DNA from: Dama dama
Lineage: Eukaryota; Chordata; Mammalia; Artiodactyla; Cervidae
NCBI RefSeq assembly: GCF_033118175.1
Contig: NC_083701.1
Location: forward strand, 50,233,001-50,297,000
DNA length: 64,000 nucleotides
Direction of reading: 5' to 3'
The notes under the pieces are model-generated. The model did not search any database, was not told the origin of the DNA, and was given only the letters and a program-made list of their open reading frames with translations. Both the position numbers and the translations under genes were made by a program. Of the stretch, positions 23,649-35,476 are shown in pieces (within the stretch, counting starts at the first letter, position 1; each line of letters begins with the position of its first letter).

Positions 23649-25428
23649 GCTAGAGGGAAATATAATACATATGCTTAGAAATCTAGAATTGTAGGATATT
23701 TGCACAGTAATGAAAGCTGTGTTTGAGAAAGTTTAATTCTCTTCTAGTACTCAAGATGAATTGGAAGAGAATGATAATAGAAAAAAAAAATCAAGGATTA
23801 CATTAGATTTGAGCATGCACATTAAATGATTAGGAGATTTTTGGTAGGGACCTAGTAGGTCATTGAAGGATCAGGAAGGAGCTTGGGGAAAAAAAAAAAA
23901 ATGATACAACCTTAGGTTGGAAGTCCTTAGCAAAGAGAGAATTTTTCAAGTCATGAAGAAAATTCAGCATATTGAGAATCATGGATCAGTGCCTTTAAAT
24001 TTGCCCTCTGTATATGATATAAGCTAAAGTAAAAGAGTGGCCAAAGAAAACATAATAGCAAAAACCAGAGAGGTAAAAATAAATTAGCAAGTCAGCAGAC
24101 CCAGAAAAGGGAGAAAAAAAAAAAAATCACATGTATTATATGAATTGGTGAATTTATAATTAAGCTGGGAGCAATAAGAATATATTTGAGGGTATTTGAG
24201 AAAGTGATTTTTGTAGAATAAAAGTGCAAACACAAGATTTCATATCTAGTTGAGAATATGACAGCTTTATCAGAGTTATGACTGTTGGCCCATCATCTGA
24301 TATTTATCTTGCTATCTGATAAATCAATTTGAATAAGTTGACAATCCAAGCTAAATGATGCAGGGATCCAGTGTTTTTAAACACTGACTCTTCATTAGAT
24401 CCCTTGGAAGATTATTTAAAAAACAAGGAAGAAAACAACAACAAAACAAACTGGTTCACAGTATCTACCCAGAGTAATTGCATTAGAATATCTAGACAGA
24501 AAAGTAAACATCTGTTCTTTGCAAAAAGAAAAAAAAAATCTATAGGTGATTCAATTGACAGTGTAGGACAAGAACCATGGCAAAGTTTAGATTTTTTTCA
24601 TCTCGAGTCTCTACTCAGGTCCTTTCTTTTCTTTAAAAAGCAGATAAATTGATGAAGAGCAGAATAGTTATTCTCCAATTTGTTTTAAGATTGAATTCGT
24701 GAAACAGTGTCACTCAGATATTTCAGACTTCATCTGGTTTAATAATCTTTCCATAAAAAAAGATTTCCTAGGGAATTATTTATTTACTGTCATCACATTC
24801 ACTGAAAACATGAATACATAATTTATCAATAGGGTGTTCTGAAGAAACTGCTGAAAGTGTGCAATGACTAACTAAAACATAGCCATGGGACTTGTTAAAG
24901 GGTAAAGCCCTTAATTTGATTTTCAGCGTTATAGCATAATTCAATGACATGCTTGATAATTTGCACCACAGTTTAATTTTCACATTGGTAGAATAAATTC
25001 CTTGTTATATACCAGTTAAAAAGTGCCATTATCCTTAACCTTTTTCCATGAAGTCTTATTTTTATGTTGAAGTATCTGATGACACTGCTGTAACTGGTAG
25101 TGACTTCTCTGCTGCCAATAATTAATGGAAACTCTGGCAATGATACCTAGGGAGTGCATTACCATAGATTTCACAATTTGATAGTCATTAAAAATAAAGT
25201 GTTAACAATTAATGTGTTAATATTCAAAGTAGTATGTGAATGAATAGAAACATGAAAGTTATGTTTTATATATTCAGAAATTAAAGTGTTTTTGCTCTCA
25301 TTATTGGTTTATAAAGTCATATTTAACTTTCTATGTATAAATTATAGTGATTAGAATAATAAAATACAAGAATATATTTTATGTACAATTTGAAATGAAT
25401 ATCACTCTTGATTTCCTAATCATACATG
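23649..25428. other. Intron upstream of exon A, nothing recognised
   Basis: A-rich runs (about 23782, 23890 and 24115) and short frames only. The branch region and T-rich tract of the exon A acceptor begin at its right end. Confidence 0.5.
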
Positions 25429-25466
25429 TTTTGCTTCTTTTTTTTCTTGTTTTCCTATTGTTTCAG

Positions 25467-25554
25467 TAAATGAGGGAGGTATTAAGACAGCTTCCAATTT
25501 ATGCCCAGATCCAGGAGAACCAGAAAATGGGAAGAGAGTTGGATCAGATTTTAG
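25467..25554 (+). CDS. CSMD3: CSMD-family internal exon A (first part of a sushi domain), probably CSMD3
   Basis: Internal coding exon of a very large single-pass membrane protein built of alternating CUB and sushi (CCP) domains. An AG acceptor at 25465-25466 follows a long T-rich tract from about 25429; the donor is AG|GTACGA at 25555, with the uncommon C at +4. The first two bases finish a codon begun upstream (phase 1), then 28 codons follow (starting NEGGIKTASNLC), and the last two bases AG begin a split codon (phase 2). The residues are a CUB-to-sushi linker followed by the first sushi cysteine (codon at 25502-25504) and a CPDPGEPENG start typical of CCP modules. Spliced to the exon at 45141 the frame stays open and the split codon reads AGC (Ser). 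CSMD family membership is secure from the motif; the choice of CSMD3 over CSMD1 or CSMD2 is from remembered residue patterns. Only this part of the gene is in the window. Confidence 0.9.
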
Positions 25555-25784
25555 GTACGATTTTAAATTGTCTATTTCATTATTAACTTTGTTAAAGTTT
25601 ATTTTCACTTAAATTTCAAATATAATAATATGAAGATGAAGACATGGTGACTTAAAAGTGTGGCAGCTAGATTTCACTGATGTGTTGGGATTAATAGTAT
25701 TTTATTATTTTAAAATGACTAATTAAATAACATCAAATTTACTAGGGAACTTTTTGGAGTTTAAATGATTCATTTATTGTCATG

Positions 25785-25966
25785 TGCTATGTGGGAGAAC
25801 TGGGTTGGATCCCTGGGTTGGGAAGATTCCCTGGAGGAGGGCATGGCAACCCACTCCAGTGTTCTTGCCTGGAGAGTCATCATGGACAGAGGAGCCTGGC
25901 GCGCTGCACTCCATGGGGTCATAAGCAGATGGCCATGACTGAGCAACGACGCACAGCACAGCACAG
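25785..25966 (+). mobile_element. Bov-tA SINE, 5'-truncated
   Basis: Runs from atgtgggagaactgggttgg to the cacagcacagcacag tail. It lies about 230 bp downstream of the exon A donor, the young element closest to either exon. Confidence 0.92.
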
Positions 25967-26009
25967 TAAGTGAAAAATCATGAGAGTCAATTTGAAATAC
26001 ATGAGTTGG

Positions 26010-26180
26010 AATTCATATTCTAATGTTTATTAATTGTCTGATCTTGGGTAAGTTTTTCAATCCCGTCTGCCAGAATTTCCTCTTCTGTAACATGTAAATC
26101 AAATGTATTACATAGAATGCTGTTTCAAATGAGATACTGCGTGTGAAACCTTCCTGCAAATGCTCTATAAACATTTTATT
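26010..26180 (+). mobile_element. MIR SINE
   Basis: Ordered MIR-like blocks: ctgatcttgggtaagttttt, cagaatttcctcttctgtaa, ttcaaatgagatactgcgtg, tgctctataaacatt. Confidence 0.7.
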
Positions 26181-26284
26181 TAGAAGAAAATTTAACTTGA
26201 ATAAGTTTTATCTCCATCTTAAATTTAGTATTTATTTTAAAAATTGAAATTAAGTTTACTTACAGCATAGAAAATATAAGACTA

Positions 26285-26509
26285 GGCTTCCCAGGTCGTG
26301 CTGGTGGTAAAGAATCTGCCCGCCAATGCAGAAAAAATAAAGATGTGTGTTCCATCCCTGGTTCGGAAAGATCTCCTGGAGGAGGGCACAGTAAGCCACG
26401 CCAGTATTCTTCCCTGGAGAATCCCATGGGCAGAAGAGACTGGTGGGCTACAGGTCATGGGGTTGCAGGGGGTCAGACACGACTGAAGCGATTTAGCACA
26501 CACAGCACT
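26285..26509 (+). mobile_element. Bov-tA SINE
   Basis: Full-length, from ggcttcccaggtcgtgctgg to gatttagcacacacagcact, with a B-box-like gttccatccctgg. Confidence 0.93.
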
Positions 26510-27258
26510 CATGGTTGAATGTGTCAAAGGAATAGTGCACTCAATATTATGGTAACTATTAATTTACACCATGACACAATATTGTTTAAAAATATTTAAT
26601 TTTCACTAGTCCTCTGAATGTAACATTTTACAAATAAAAGATACAAAATCCTATAAAATGCTAAGTGATAATTTAGTTCACAAATACTATTTTCACAAAA
26701 TATTCATGATATATTAAATTTAAAAATGATAATGGTTATAGTTTCACATACCATACATTTACATTCTTTACTTCTTTATGCTGTTTGTATAAAGGACAAA
26801 TGACATGCTAAAGAAATTCCCGGCGACTAAAAAGGTAGTTCTTATAATAAAAACCTATGAATATTTTGTCTCCATGGATCATTTGACTTAGAGTTATATT
26901 TCGATATTCTTGGAGGGGAAAACAATATTAGTTTAATATGAATAGAATTGTAATTTTCTAAAAAATTTACAGAACTTTCTTTAACTAGCCTGATAATTAA
27001 TATGGATAATATTGTTTGAAAAATCACATTAAAAAGAAATTCAAAAGACCTGGAATCTGGTCAGAGTTAGAGCTTAATAAACTAAGTGAGTATATTAAAA
27101 ATCAACTAAATCTCAACCTCAGTAGTTAAAAGTGATATTTTGTAGACTGCAAAGTGTCATCAATTTACCTTGTATTTGTACATGTATTCTTTATTTAATA
27201 AAAACCCTATAATAATAAAACCTATAATAAAAAACCTGTTTGTTATTTTATTCCCACT
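26510..27258. other. AT-rich intron, nothing recognised
   Basis: No repeat family or exon recognised. Confidence 0.45.
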
Positions 27259-27452
27259 TTGGCTCAGATGGTAAAATATCTACCTGCAATGCAGGAGACC
27301 CAGGTTCAATCCCTGGGTCGGAAAGATCCCTTGAAAAAGGGAATGGCTACCCACTCCAGTATTCTTGCCTGGAGAATTCCATGGAAAGAAGAGCCTAGAG
27401 TGTTACAGTCCATGGGGTCAAAAAGAGTCAGACACAACTGAGCAACTAACAC
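27259..27452 (+). mobile_element. Bov-tA SINE
   Basis: Starts ttggctcagatggtaaaata (lacking the first few head bases) and ends gagcaactaacac, with the intact B-box-like ggttcaatccc. Confidence 0.93.
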
Positions 27453-27574
27453 TTTTATTTTCACTTACAAATAATAAAACTAAAAGTCTGCTTATCCAGC
27501 TAATAATTTTATGGAACTGGAATTTGAACTCATTACTTCCTGATTGTATATCCTGACACTTTAATCACACATTA

Positions 27575-27780
27575 TGCTTTGAAACCAAACAAACTTCATT
27601 CAGATCCCATTCTTACAATCAACCATCAATATATTGTCTCCTCTGAGGATGTTTTCCTCAGATCTAAAAACGATAATACCTGTTTCATAGGATTGAGGGG
27701 AAGATTGCATGAGATAATGTAAATATGGTAAAACTTAAGATTAATAAGCATTCAATTCTAGCTGCTATTATAGTATGAAA
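27575..27780 (+). mobile_element. MIR SINE
   Basis: MIR order: gaaaccaaac, tgttttcctcagatctaaaa, gataatacctgtttcatagg, gcatgagataatgtaaatat, ttctagctgctattat. Confidence 0.7.
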
Positions 27781-27944
27781 AGATAAATTGAAATAATTAT
27801 TATTGATGTTAGTATCTATTTGGTCTCACTTTTTACAAAAATATGGGGTTTATTAGAAATAGGCTTATTACTATTAGTAATAGTAATATAGTGTGTTAAA
27901 TTACCTTTTAGTAAATTTCAAATCATCAGATTATCTTACAGTCA

Positions 27945-28310
27945 TGTTTTAGGCACCCTGATAGATGTTAAGAATCAAGGAGCTTACAATCAGGCTAAGA
28001 TATACTCTTATAATTAAACAATATTTTAAAATGCTATGGAGACAGAACAGTTATGGTATTTTTGGCAACTAGATGAGGTTCACAGAGGCAAATGTTGAGC
28101 TACGTGATAAAGTGTGATTAGAATCTGTTATGTAGAGAAATGAAGTCCAGAGACCATTTATATATTTATACATTGATTATTTACTTGTTTTGCTTGCCTA
28201 TTATGTGCCTGGCTTTGAACTAGGAACAAATAACACACATAACACAGACACAGTACATGCCCCACATAGTACTTCAAATTTAATGGTGAAAAAAGACTAT
28301 AATTAAATGA
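27945..28310 (-). mobile_element. L2-like LINE fragments
   Basis: Two blocks resemble antisense L2: aggcaccctgatagatgtta..aaggagcttacaatcaggc, and ttgcctattatgtgcctggc..gaactaggaacaaata. Boundaries are approximate. Confidence 0.5.
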
Positions 28311-28593
28311 ATCTCATTTTTTTCAAAAAAAGAAAAGTACTGTGAAGTCAAAACTTGAGGATAAAATTTTCAGGATAGGAACCCACCTGATGTAAGAAGG
28401 TCCCATTTTCATTGGTATCAGAAGAATTTTATGCCTCTATTCTTCAGAAAAGGAAGAGCCTCACACTGATGAACTTGATGAGCTATTTCAGGAAGATGAA
28501 GAAGATCAGAGAGTCTAAATTATAGAATGTAAATTGGAGAAAAACACAGAATGCAATAGAAAAGTGGTAGAATGAAGTTAAGGAGATGTGAGG

Positions 28594-28797
28594 GGGCTTC
28601 CCTGGTAGCTCAGATGGTAAAGTGTCTGCCTGCAATATGGGAGATCTGGGTTCAATCCCTGGGTTGGGAAGATCCCCTGGAGAAGGAAATGGCAGCCCAT
28701 TCCAGTACTCTTGCCTGGAAAATTCCATGGATGGAGGAGCCTGGTAGGCTACAGTCCATGGAATTGCAAAGAGTTGGGCACGACTGAGCAACTTCAC
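28594..28797 (+). mobile_element. Bov-tA SINE
   Basis: A well-preserved full-length copy, from gggcttccctggtagctcag to gcacgactgagcaactt, with ggttcaatccctgggttggg. Confidence 0.95.
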
Positions 28798-28940
28798 TGG
28801 TTCACTGGAGAAACCAGTCTCTTCTGCAGAGAAAGCAAATTGACAGCCATTCTACCTAATCTGGTGTGAAGATATGTTTCCTATTAAACACACAGTGTTT
28901 TTTGAAATATGAGAGTCAACATTTGAAAATCAGGAGATTT

Positions 28941-28972
28941 TACACACACACACACACACACACATACACACA
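28941..28972. repeat. (CA)n microsatellite
   Basis: About 15 CA units with one interruption. Confidence 0.95.
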
Positions 28973-29149
28973 CTGATACAATTACTCACACATTTTTGTA
29001 TTTCGTTTATAGATTTGGCAGCTAAAATCAATGTGCCTTTGCTGCAACATCTACTGGAAACTATTAATATGTGTTCCCTTTAGGCAGAACAAGCTCTCTG
29101 GTTCACAATGGTCACACCTAGGCTTCTTCACTCATTCAGCTTTCTTCTT

Positions 29150-29222
29150 CTTGTCGTTCTGTCGCTAAGTTGTATCTGATTTGTTGCAACCTTATGGATT
29201 GTAGCATATCAGACTCCTCATT
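29150..29222 (-). mobile_element. Ruminant SINE 3' fragment, antisense
   Basis: gtcgttctgtcgctaagttg, tatctgatttgttgcaacc and ttatggattgtagc are the reverse complement of the Bov-tA/BOV-A2 3' region. Diverged. Confidence 0.7.
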
Positions 29223-29234
29223 AGGTTACCTATC

Positions 29235-29560
29235 TATTAGGGAAGGCTATAAAGAGTTGTGAGAGAAGGAACAGATTCAATTTGTGTTTTCAGTACCTTA
29301 TGCTTTATACTTTAGATAAATAGATTGAAGGAAACAGAGGTTTTTGTTAGAAGGGCACTGAAGTAGTCTAGATTTAAGATGGTAGAGACTTGGACCGTGG
29401 TGATGGCAGTGAACTAGAATCTGTGACCTAGTCCAAAAATCTATGCTATTTCATGGTGTGATGAAATTTAAGAAGCTATTTTATCATTCTCATGAGTGGT
29501 AAGAGAAATAAGTGTAAATTAAGCAAGAGAAAGAAATCCTTAAAAGGGGGTCCAGAATGT
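29235..29560 (-). mobile_element. L2-like LINE fragment
   Basis: gcactgaagtagtctagatt, gacttggaccgtggtgatgg and cagtgaactag follow antisense L2 order. Low identity. Confidence 0.4.
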
Positions 29561-31228
29561 TGAACAAAATTGAAAAATTGAAAATGATGAGGACAGAAGA
29601 CTCTTAAGTTCGACAACATGAAGGTTGTTGAGAAGAGTGATTTCATTGGAGTGACAGAGGTTGAGACAAATTGAAATAATCTAAAGAGTAAATAGACAGT
29701 TCAGATAGGTAATAGCTTTGGAACATCAAATTCTGTAAAGCAGAAGAATAATGGGTCAGTTCTGTAGTCATTAGGAAGTCAAAAGAAATTTCCTTTTTAG
29801 AGACACAAGAAACCAGAGCATATTTATTGGTTGATATAAACAATCCTGTAGAGAGGAAAATACTGATGATAGGAAAAAGATAAGTAAAAGAACATAACTC
29901 TTTTGGAGAAAATAAACGCAGTTCCAAGGATGGGTCAAGGTTTTGTGATGGGAAAATGAGAGAGCTCATGTTTAGTAATTTTACTTTGGTAATGATGCAT
30001 CAAGCAAGACCCTATATATATATCACACACACACACACACACACATATTCCCATCTCACAGGAGATGGGAATGTATAGCAGAGGAACTTTGAGAGAAAAA
30101 CTGGAAATAGTAATCACCAATAGTGGGAGATCAAGTTTGATATAGAAACATTTCCTTGCTAAGTAATTTTGAGTGTCCTATTGAGATTGATAATAATGAA
30201 TATGCCTTGTTATATGATTTCTATTTAGAATTCCTAAATTTCCCAGGTATAAGCATGAAAAGGACTGTGCAAAGGCATGATAAAGATCAGTACATTCAGG
30301 AAATTGCTAGTGATTCTTCTAGGCATAACTAATAAAAACATGGATCTGGAAAAAAGAAAATATCAAGCAGAGATATGAGTTGGGGGCTCTTTACAAGAGG
30401 AGTGGATTAGATTGTCTTTCAATTTCAGTTTCACCTAAAAACAGGACCAATTCAGAAATAGTGGATACAATATTTTTAGATTAACCTTTTTCAGAGGGAA
30501 AAGAATAACTTTTCTGTGTTTAAAAAGTATGAAACAATGGTCATTCGTATATAAAAGGTATGAGAAGCACCCCAAAGAATAAGAAAAGGGAAAGTCCATA
30601 GGGGAATAAAAATCACTGTCAAAAGATACACTGTATCAGCCCATTATGAAATGATACACTTTGGCCAGCTCTTAAATTAACTCTCTTTTACCAGGCCCCT
30701 GTCATCTCAAAGGAAAATTAGCCTCTGTGAGGTAGATACACAATGAATCATAAACTCCACATATAGAAGCAAGACTGGTTTATTTAATTGAAGGACCAGC
30801 CTCTGCCCCATGTAAATATAAAACAGCTTTTGTTATTGGCTTCATATCTGTTAAGAATGTGTTTTTGCTCTATTATTTATACATTAAAAACTCTACCAAG
30901 ACAGTTTCTGAAGATTTGCCAATCACCATTGCTAAACTAATGGCAGCCCCTGAATGTATTGGCATGGGATCTAGGGAGAACAATTCCTATATTATTTTCA
31001 AGTGGAATATTATTTTCTTTGTAATGCACAAAACATATTTAGGAGGTAGAGTGGCTTCTAATTTGTTTTAATTGGAAACACTATTTCCTAGCAAATCAGA
31101 TGTAAAGCTTGGTAGTAATTACAAGCTGCCAGGTACATGGTAGGAGTGAGGGGAAGACAGGAAAGTAGGAACAGTTAATTACAGCACCAAGCACCATGGG
31201 TTTTTTTCAAGGGGATGTTTAAATTTTT
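29561..31228. other. Intron without recognised genes; (TA)n(CA)n at 30013-30046
   Basis: Only the TA/CA microsatellite at 30013-30046 stands out. Short open frames (29643-29969 minus, 30859-31071 plus) have no recognisable features. Confidence 0.45.
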
Positions 31229-32561
31229 AGTTCAGTTCAGTCACTTAGTTGTGTTCGACTCTTTGTGACCCCATGAACTGCAGCACACCAGGCCTCCCTG
31301 TTCATCACCAACTCCCGGAACCTACCCAAACTCATATACATTGAGTCAGTGATGCCATCCAACCACCTCATCCCTGTTCCCTTCTCCTACTGCCCTCAAT
31401 CTTTCCCAGCATCACGGTCGTTTCAATTAGTCAACTCTTCACATCAGGTGGCCAATGTATTGGGGTTTCATCTTCAACATCAGTCCTTTCAATGAACACC
31501 CAGGACTGATCTCCTTTAGGATGGACTGGTTGGATCTCCTTGCAGTCCAAGGGACTCTCAAGAGTCTTCTCCAATAGCACAGTTCAGAAGAATCAATTTG
31601 TCCGCACTCACCTTTATAGTACAACTCTCGCATCCATACATGACTACTGGAAAAAACATAGCCTTGACTAGTCAGATCATTGTTGCCAAAGTAATGTCTC
31701 TGCTTTTTAATATGCTGTCTGGGTTGGTCATAACTTTCCTTCCAAAGAGTAAGCATCTTTTAATTTCATGGCTACAATCACCATCTGTGGTGATTATGGA
31801 GCCGCCCCCCAAAAAAGTCAGTCACTGTTTCCACTGTTTCTCCATATATTTGCCATGAAGTGATGGGACCGGAGACCATGATCTTTGTTTTCTGAATGTT
31901 GAGTTTTAAACTAACCTTTTCACTCCCCTCTTTCACTTTCATCAAGAGGCTCTTAAGTTGTTCTTCACTTTCTGCCATAAGGGTGGTGTCATCTGCATAT
32001 CTGAGGTTATTGATATTTTTCCCGGCAATCTTGACTTCAGCTTGTGCTTCATCCAGACCAGCATTTCTCATAATGTACTCTGCATAATGTACTCATAATT
32101 AAATAAGCAGCTGACAATACACAGCCTAGACATACTCCTTTCCCTATTTGTAACCAGTCAGTTGTTCCATGTCCAGTTCTAACTGTTGCTTCCTGACCTG
32201 CAGAAAGGTTTCTCAAGAGGCAGGTCAGGTGGTCTGGTATTCCCTTCTCTTTCAGAATTTTCCACAGTTTGTGATGATCCACACAGTGAAAGACTGGCAT
32301 AGTCAATAAAGCAGAAATAGATGTTTTTTGAAGCTCTCTTGCTTTTTTGATATCCAACAGATGATGGCAATATGATTTCTGGTTCCCTGTGCCTTTTCTC
32401 AAATCAGCTTGAACATCTGGAAGTTCATGCTTCATGTTCTGTTGAAGCCTGGCTTGGAGAATTTTGAGCATTACTTTGCTAGTGTGAGAGATGAGTGCAA
32501 TTGTGCTCATTGTTCAAAGAATATTTGAACATCCATTGGCACTGCCTTTCTTTGAGATTGA
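31229..32561 (-). mobile_element. BovB (RTE) LINE, 5'-truncated, antisense
   Basis: Begins with the complement of the BovB (ACTGA)n tail (ttcagttcagtcac) and runs leftward-reading through the 3' region to reverse transcriptase sequence: a YADDT motif (LRYADDTTLMAE in the 31778-32071 frame), and HKLWKILKEKGIPDHLTCLL in the 32049-32510 frame. The protein is split over several frames, so it is dead. Confidence 0.95.
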
Positions 32562-32579
32562 AGCCTCTTATCCTTAAAT

Positions 32580-34613
32580 ATATAGATTTAAAGGACTAGA
32601 TCTGATAGACAGAGTGCCCAATGAACTATGGACGGAGATTCATGACACTGTACAGGAGATAGGGATCAAGACCATCCCAAGAAAAAGAAATGCAAAAAAG
32701 CAAAATGGCTATCTGAAGAGGCCTTACAAATAGCTTTGAAAAGAAGAGAAGGGAAAAGCAAAGGAGAAAAGGAAGGATATACCCATTTGAATACAGAGTT
32801 CCAAAGAATAGCAAGGAGAATAAGAAAGCCTTCCTCAGTGATCAGTGCAAAGAAATAGAGGAAAAAAAAAAAAAAAACCAGAATGGGAAAGACTAAAATC
32901 TCTTCAAGAAAATTAGAGATAGCATGGGGATATTTCAGGCAAAGATGAGCACATAAAGGACAGAAATGGTAGGGACCTAACAGAGGCAGAAGATATTGAG
33001 AAGAGGTGGTAAGAATACACAGAAGAACTATACAAAAAAGATCATCACGACCCAGATAATCACAATGGTGTGATTACTCACCTAGAACCAGACGTCCTGG
33101 AATGTGAAGTCAAGTGGGCCTTAGTAATCATCACTACAAACAAGGCTAATGGAGGTGACGGAATGCCAATTGAGCTATTTCAAATCCTAAATGATAATGC
33201 TGTGAAAGTTCTGTACTCAATATGCCAGAAAATTTGGAAAACTCAGCAGTGGCCATAGGACTGGAAAAAGGACAGTTTTCATTCCAATCCCAAAGAAAGG
33301 CAATCCCAAAGAATGTTCAAAGTTCCACACAAGTGCACTCATCTCACATGTTAGTAAAGTAGTGCTCAAAATTCTCAAAGCCAGGCTTCAACCATATGTG
33401 AACTGTGAACTTCCAGATGTGCAATCTGGGTTTAGAAAAGGCAGAGGAACCAGAAATCAAATTGCCAACATCCATTGAATCATCAAAAAAGCAAGAGAGC
33501 TCCAGAAAAAACATCTATTTCTGCTTTATTGACTATGCCAAAACCTTTGACTGTGTGGATCATCATAAACTGTGGAAAATTCTGAAAGAGATGGGAATAC
33601 CAGACCACTTGACTTGTCTCCTGAGAAACCTTTCTGCAGGTCAGGAAGCAACAGTTAGAACTGGACATGGAACAACAGACTGGTTCCAAATCCGAAAGCA
33701 GTACATCAAGGCTGTATATTGTCAGCTGCTTATTTAACTTATATGCAGAGTACATCATGAGAAACGCTGGTCTAGATGAAGCACAAGCTGGACTCAAGAT
33801 TGCCAGGATAAATATCAATAACCTCAGATATGCAGATGGCACCACCCTTATGGCAGAAAGTGAAGAACAACTTAAGAGCCCCTTGATGAAAGTGAAAGAG
33901 GAGAGTGAAAAAGTTAGCTTAAAGGTCAACATTCAGAAAACAAACATCATGGCCTCCAGTCCCATCACTTCATGGCAAATAAATGGGGAAACAGTGGAAA
34001 CAGTGGCTGGCTTTATTCTTTGGGGGTCCAAAATCACTGCAGATGTTTATAGCAGCCATGAAATTAAAAGACACTTACTCCTTGGAAGGAAAGTTATGAG
34101 CAGCCTAGAGAGCATATTACAAAGCAGAGACATTACTTTGCCAACAAAGGTCCATCTAGTCAAGGCTATGGTTTTTCCAGTAGTCATGTATGCATGTGAG
34201 AGTTGGACTATAAAGAAAGCTGAGCACTGAAGAATTGATGCTTTTGAACTGTGTCATTGGAGAAGACTCTTGAGAGTCCCTTGGACTGCAAGGAGGTCCA
34301 ACCAGTCCCTTCTAAAGGAAATCAGTCCTGAATATTCAATGGAAGGACTGATGTTGAAGCTGAAACTCCAATACTTTGGCCACTTAATGTGAAGAACTGA
34401 CTCATTTGAAACGACTGATGCTGAGAAAAATTGACGGTGGGAGGATACGGGGACCACAGAGGATGAGATGTTTGGATGGCATCATAGACTCAGTAGACCT
34501 GAGTAAACCCCAGGAGTTGGTGATAGACAAGGAAGCCTAGCGTGCTACAGTTCATGGGGTCGTAAAGAGTCAGATAAAACTGAGCAACTGAAATGAACTG
34601 AACTGAACTGAAT
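32580..34613 (+). mobile_element. BovB (RTE) LINE, 5'-truncated, sense
   Basis: A 2.0 kb copy from about ttaaaggactagatctgata to a (GAACT)n tail. Its reverse transcriptase is broken over frames at 33070-33258, 33405-33737 (FIDYAKTFDCVDHHKLWKIL) and 33667-34230, where the catalytic YADDT is changed to YADGT. Facing the antisense BovB on its left, the pair forms a long imperfect inverted repeat. Confidence 0.95.
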
Positions 34614-34777
34614 ATTAAAACAGTAACATGATGAGGAAAAGCTGACTCTCATGATGCAGTCTGTCCAACTTTTGAATTTGGACCCATCTTTACCCCCTGT
34701 TCTAGCATGAGATTTCTAAATATGTTCATTTATATATCTAACTTTAGTAATTGCAAAGAGATCACTAATAGAAATTT

Positions 34778-34789
34778 ACAAAGGTGTTA
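34778..34789. repeat. Target-site duplication of BOV-A2, left
   Basis: ACAAAGGTGTTA, repeated exactly at 35070-35081. Confidence 0.9.
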
Positions 34790-35069
34790 TGTTGCTGCTG
34801 CTGCTGCTAAGTCACTTCAGTCGTGTCTGACTCTGTGCGACCCCTTAGGCAGCAGCCCACTAGGTTCCACCATCTCTGGGACTCTCCAGGCAAGAACACT
34901 GGAGTGGGTTGCCATTTCCCTTTCCAATGCCTGAAAGTGAAAAGTGAAATTGAAGTTGCTCAGTCGTGTCCGACTGTTCACAACCCCGTGGACTGCAGCC
35001 TACCAGGCTCATCTGTCCATGGGATTTTCCAGGCAAGAGTACTGGAGTGGGTTGCCATTGCCTTCTCCG
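34790..35069 (-). mobile_element. BOV-A2 dimeric SINE, antisense
   Basis: Two related monomers in tandem, the second starting gttgctcagtcgtgtccgac, joined by a gaaagtgaaaagtgaaa-type linker. It is preceded by a (GCT)n run and bracketed by a perfect 12-bp duplication. Both monomers are close to the common form, so it is probably a young insertion. Confidence 0.95.
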
Positions 35070-35081
35070 ACAAAGGTGTTA
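35070..35081. repeat. Target-site duplication of BOV-A2, right
   Basis: Exact repeat of 34778-34789. Confidence 0.9.
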
Positions 35082-35476
35082 AATGTCCTCCCATAAAAAT
35101 CTTAAAGAATAGCTACCTATGTGACACTACCTTATCATACAACTATTTCCTAATGTTTTTTAGTCTGGCTTTTTGCATCATCTCTTTAATTACTAATGAC
35201 TTATCAATCCCAAATTAAATTAATTTCTGCAGTCCTCATTTTCTTTGACCCTACTGTCATCATTGTTATATCTTTATTACATGTTTCTTGGTTATTTACA
35301 TGACCAAGGAATACTTTAGTTTTCCCAAATCTACTCTCTGGCTATCCATTTTTCATTCTTTTCTTGTGGAATTCGTTTTCTCCTCGCATTCCCTAAAAAT
35401 AAACCTTCCTCCATGTTCCAGTTTCAAAACTCTCATCTTCTACTGTATATTAAGCTTTAAGAATAGCATTACTTCT

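Larger units (their letters stand above)
1..25466 (+). other. Intron of the CSMD gene upstream of exon A (partial)
   Basis: Non-coding stretch ending at the acceptor at 25465-25466. Its 5' end is outside the window, so it is at least 25.4 kb. It holds the repeats listed separately. Long frames here come from L1 or the polypyrimidine tract. No other splice-bounded coding exon was recognised by eye. Confidence 0.8.

Noticed and set aside
28594..28797. tRNA gene suggested by tRNA-like A/B-box sequence in SINEs
   Set aside because: Bov-tA copies keep B-box-like words but not a full cloverleaf, and continue into the SINE body and tail.
25467..28797. Inverted SINE pairing around exon A that could promote circular RNA
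   Set aside because: The nearby SINEs on both sides (21896, 22041, 25785, 26285, 27259, 28594) are all in plus orientation, so they do not form inverted partners.
33405..34230. BovB frames as a possible domesticated reverse transcriptase
   Set aside because: The frame is broken into pieces, the YADD motif is mutated to YADG, and no host splice structure is visible.
31229..34613. BovB inverted pair as one twin-primed element, like the L1
   Set aside because: Both halves contain the same 3' region and their own tail, so two insertions are needed; twin priming gives non-overlapping parts.
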